DNA of 64,000 nucleotides, from assembly GCA_021613335.1 (NCBI GenBank), contig JAJTWR010000009.1, forward strand, positions 17,501 through 81,500, written 5' to 3'. Shown here one piece after another: positions 63,944 through 64,000 of this stretch. Each line of letters starts with the position of its first letter. The stretch's first letter is position 1. Position numbers and translations under genes: made by a program. This stretch comes from Whitmania pigra. Lineage: Eukaryota; Annelida; Clitellata; Hirudinida; Haemopidae. The notes beneath the pieces were generated by a model. It ran no database searches and was not told where the DNA came from. It saw only the letters and a program-made list of their open reading frames with translations.

Positions 63944-64000
63944 GGCTCGTTTTGATTCATAAACCTCATTTTGATGAGATTTGCATGAACCCATTATCGT

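Noticed and set aside
63685..63994. SLTH-repeat 'protein' at the right edge
   Set aside because: Translation of the GAGT tetranucleotide array.

Overview
The window is nuclear DNA from a bilaterian animal. Genes are split into short GT-AG exons, the DNA is very AT-rich, and long (TAA)n, (CAT)n and similar microsatellites sit between genes and in introns. A clear Slit gene argues for Bilateria. The small introns and compact gene-dense right half suggest an invertebrate, but the sequence does not fix the phylum.

Left part (1-12 kb) is mostly transposon graveyard: a non-LTR retrotransposon tail at the left edge, a decayed pogo/Tigger-type DNA transposon with terminal inverted repeats (427-3387), a LINE 3' half with a restriction-like endonuclease lying inside TAA repeats (4739-6098), and a hAT element with an intact 8-bp target duplication (8846-9836) that carries a nested tRNA-type SINE. 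At 11.7-12.8 kb are the last three exons of a GPI-anchored immunoglobulin-domain protein (IgLON/lachesin type).

Middle part (13-29 kb): two paralogous four-exon GNAT-type acetyltransferase genes are divergently oriented (13.36-15.29 kb minus; 18.79-20.58 kb plus). Between them lie the 3' exons of a single-pass membrane protein and a gene for RNase MRP RNA with an external Pol III-type promoter. A second, nearly identical RNase MRP RNA copy lies 11.6 kb away. At 24.4 and 28.7 kb are two small secreted-precursor genes that share almost nothing except a signal peptide and a strikingly conserved VLHPLMNGF[L/M]FIKRS segment ending in a dibasic site. They look like an undescribed peptide-hormone family. 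LINE tails and a TIR element fill the gaps.

Right part (29.8-64 kb) is conserved single-copy sequence: DDX1 (minus), head-to-head with an AAA ATPase of the SPATA5L1/AFG2B type (plus), then VPS45 (plus), then the 3' two-thirds of slit (minus, running off the right edge). slit covers the end of LRR domain 2, domains 3 and 4, the EGF repeats, LamG and the C-terminal cystine knot. DDX1 and AFG2B share a promoter region of about 0.5 kb. VPS45 and slit converge. Introns of DDX1 and slit carry tandem minisatellites.
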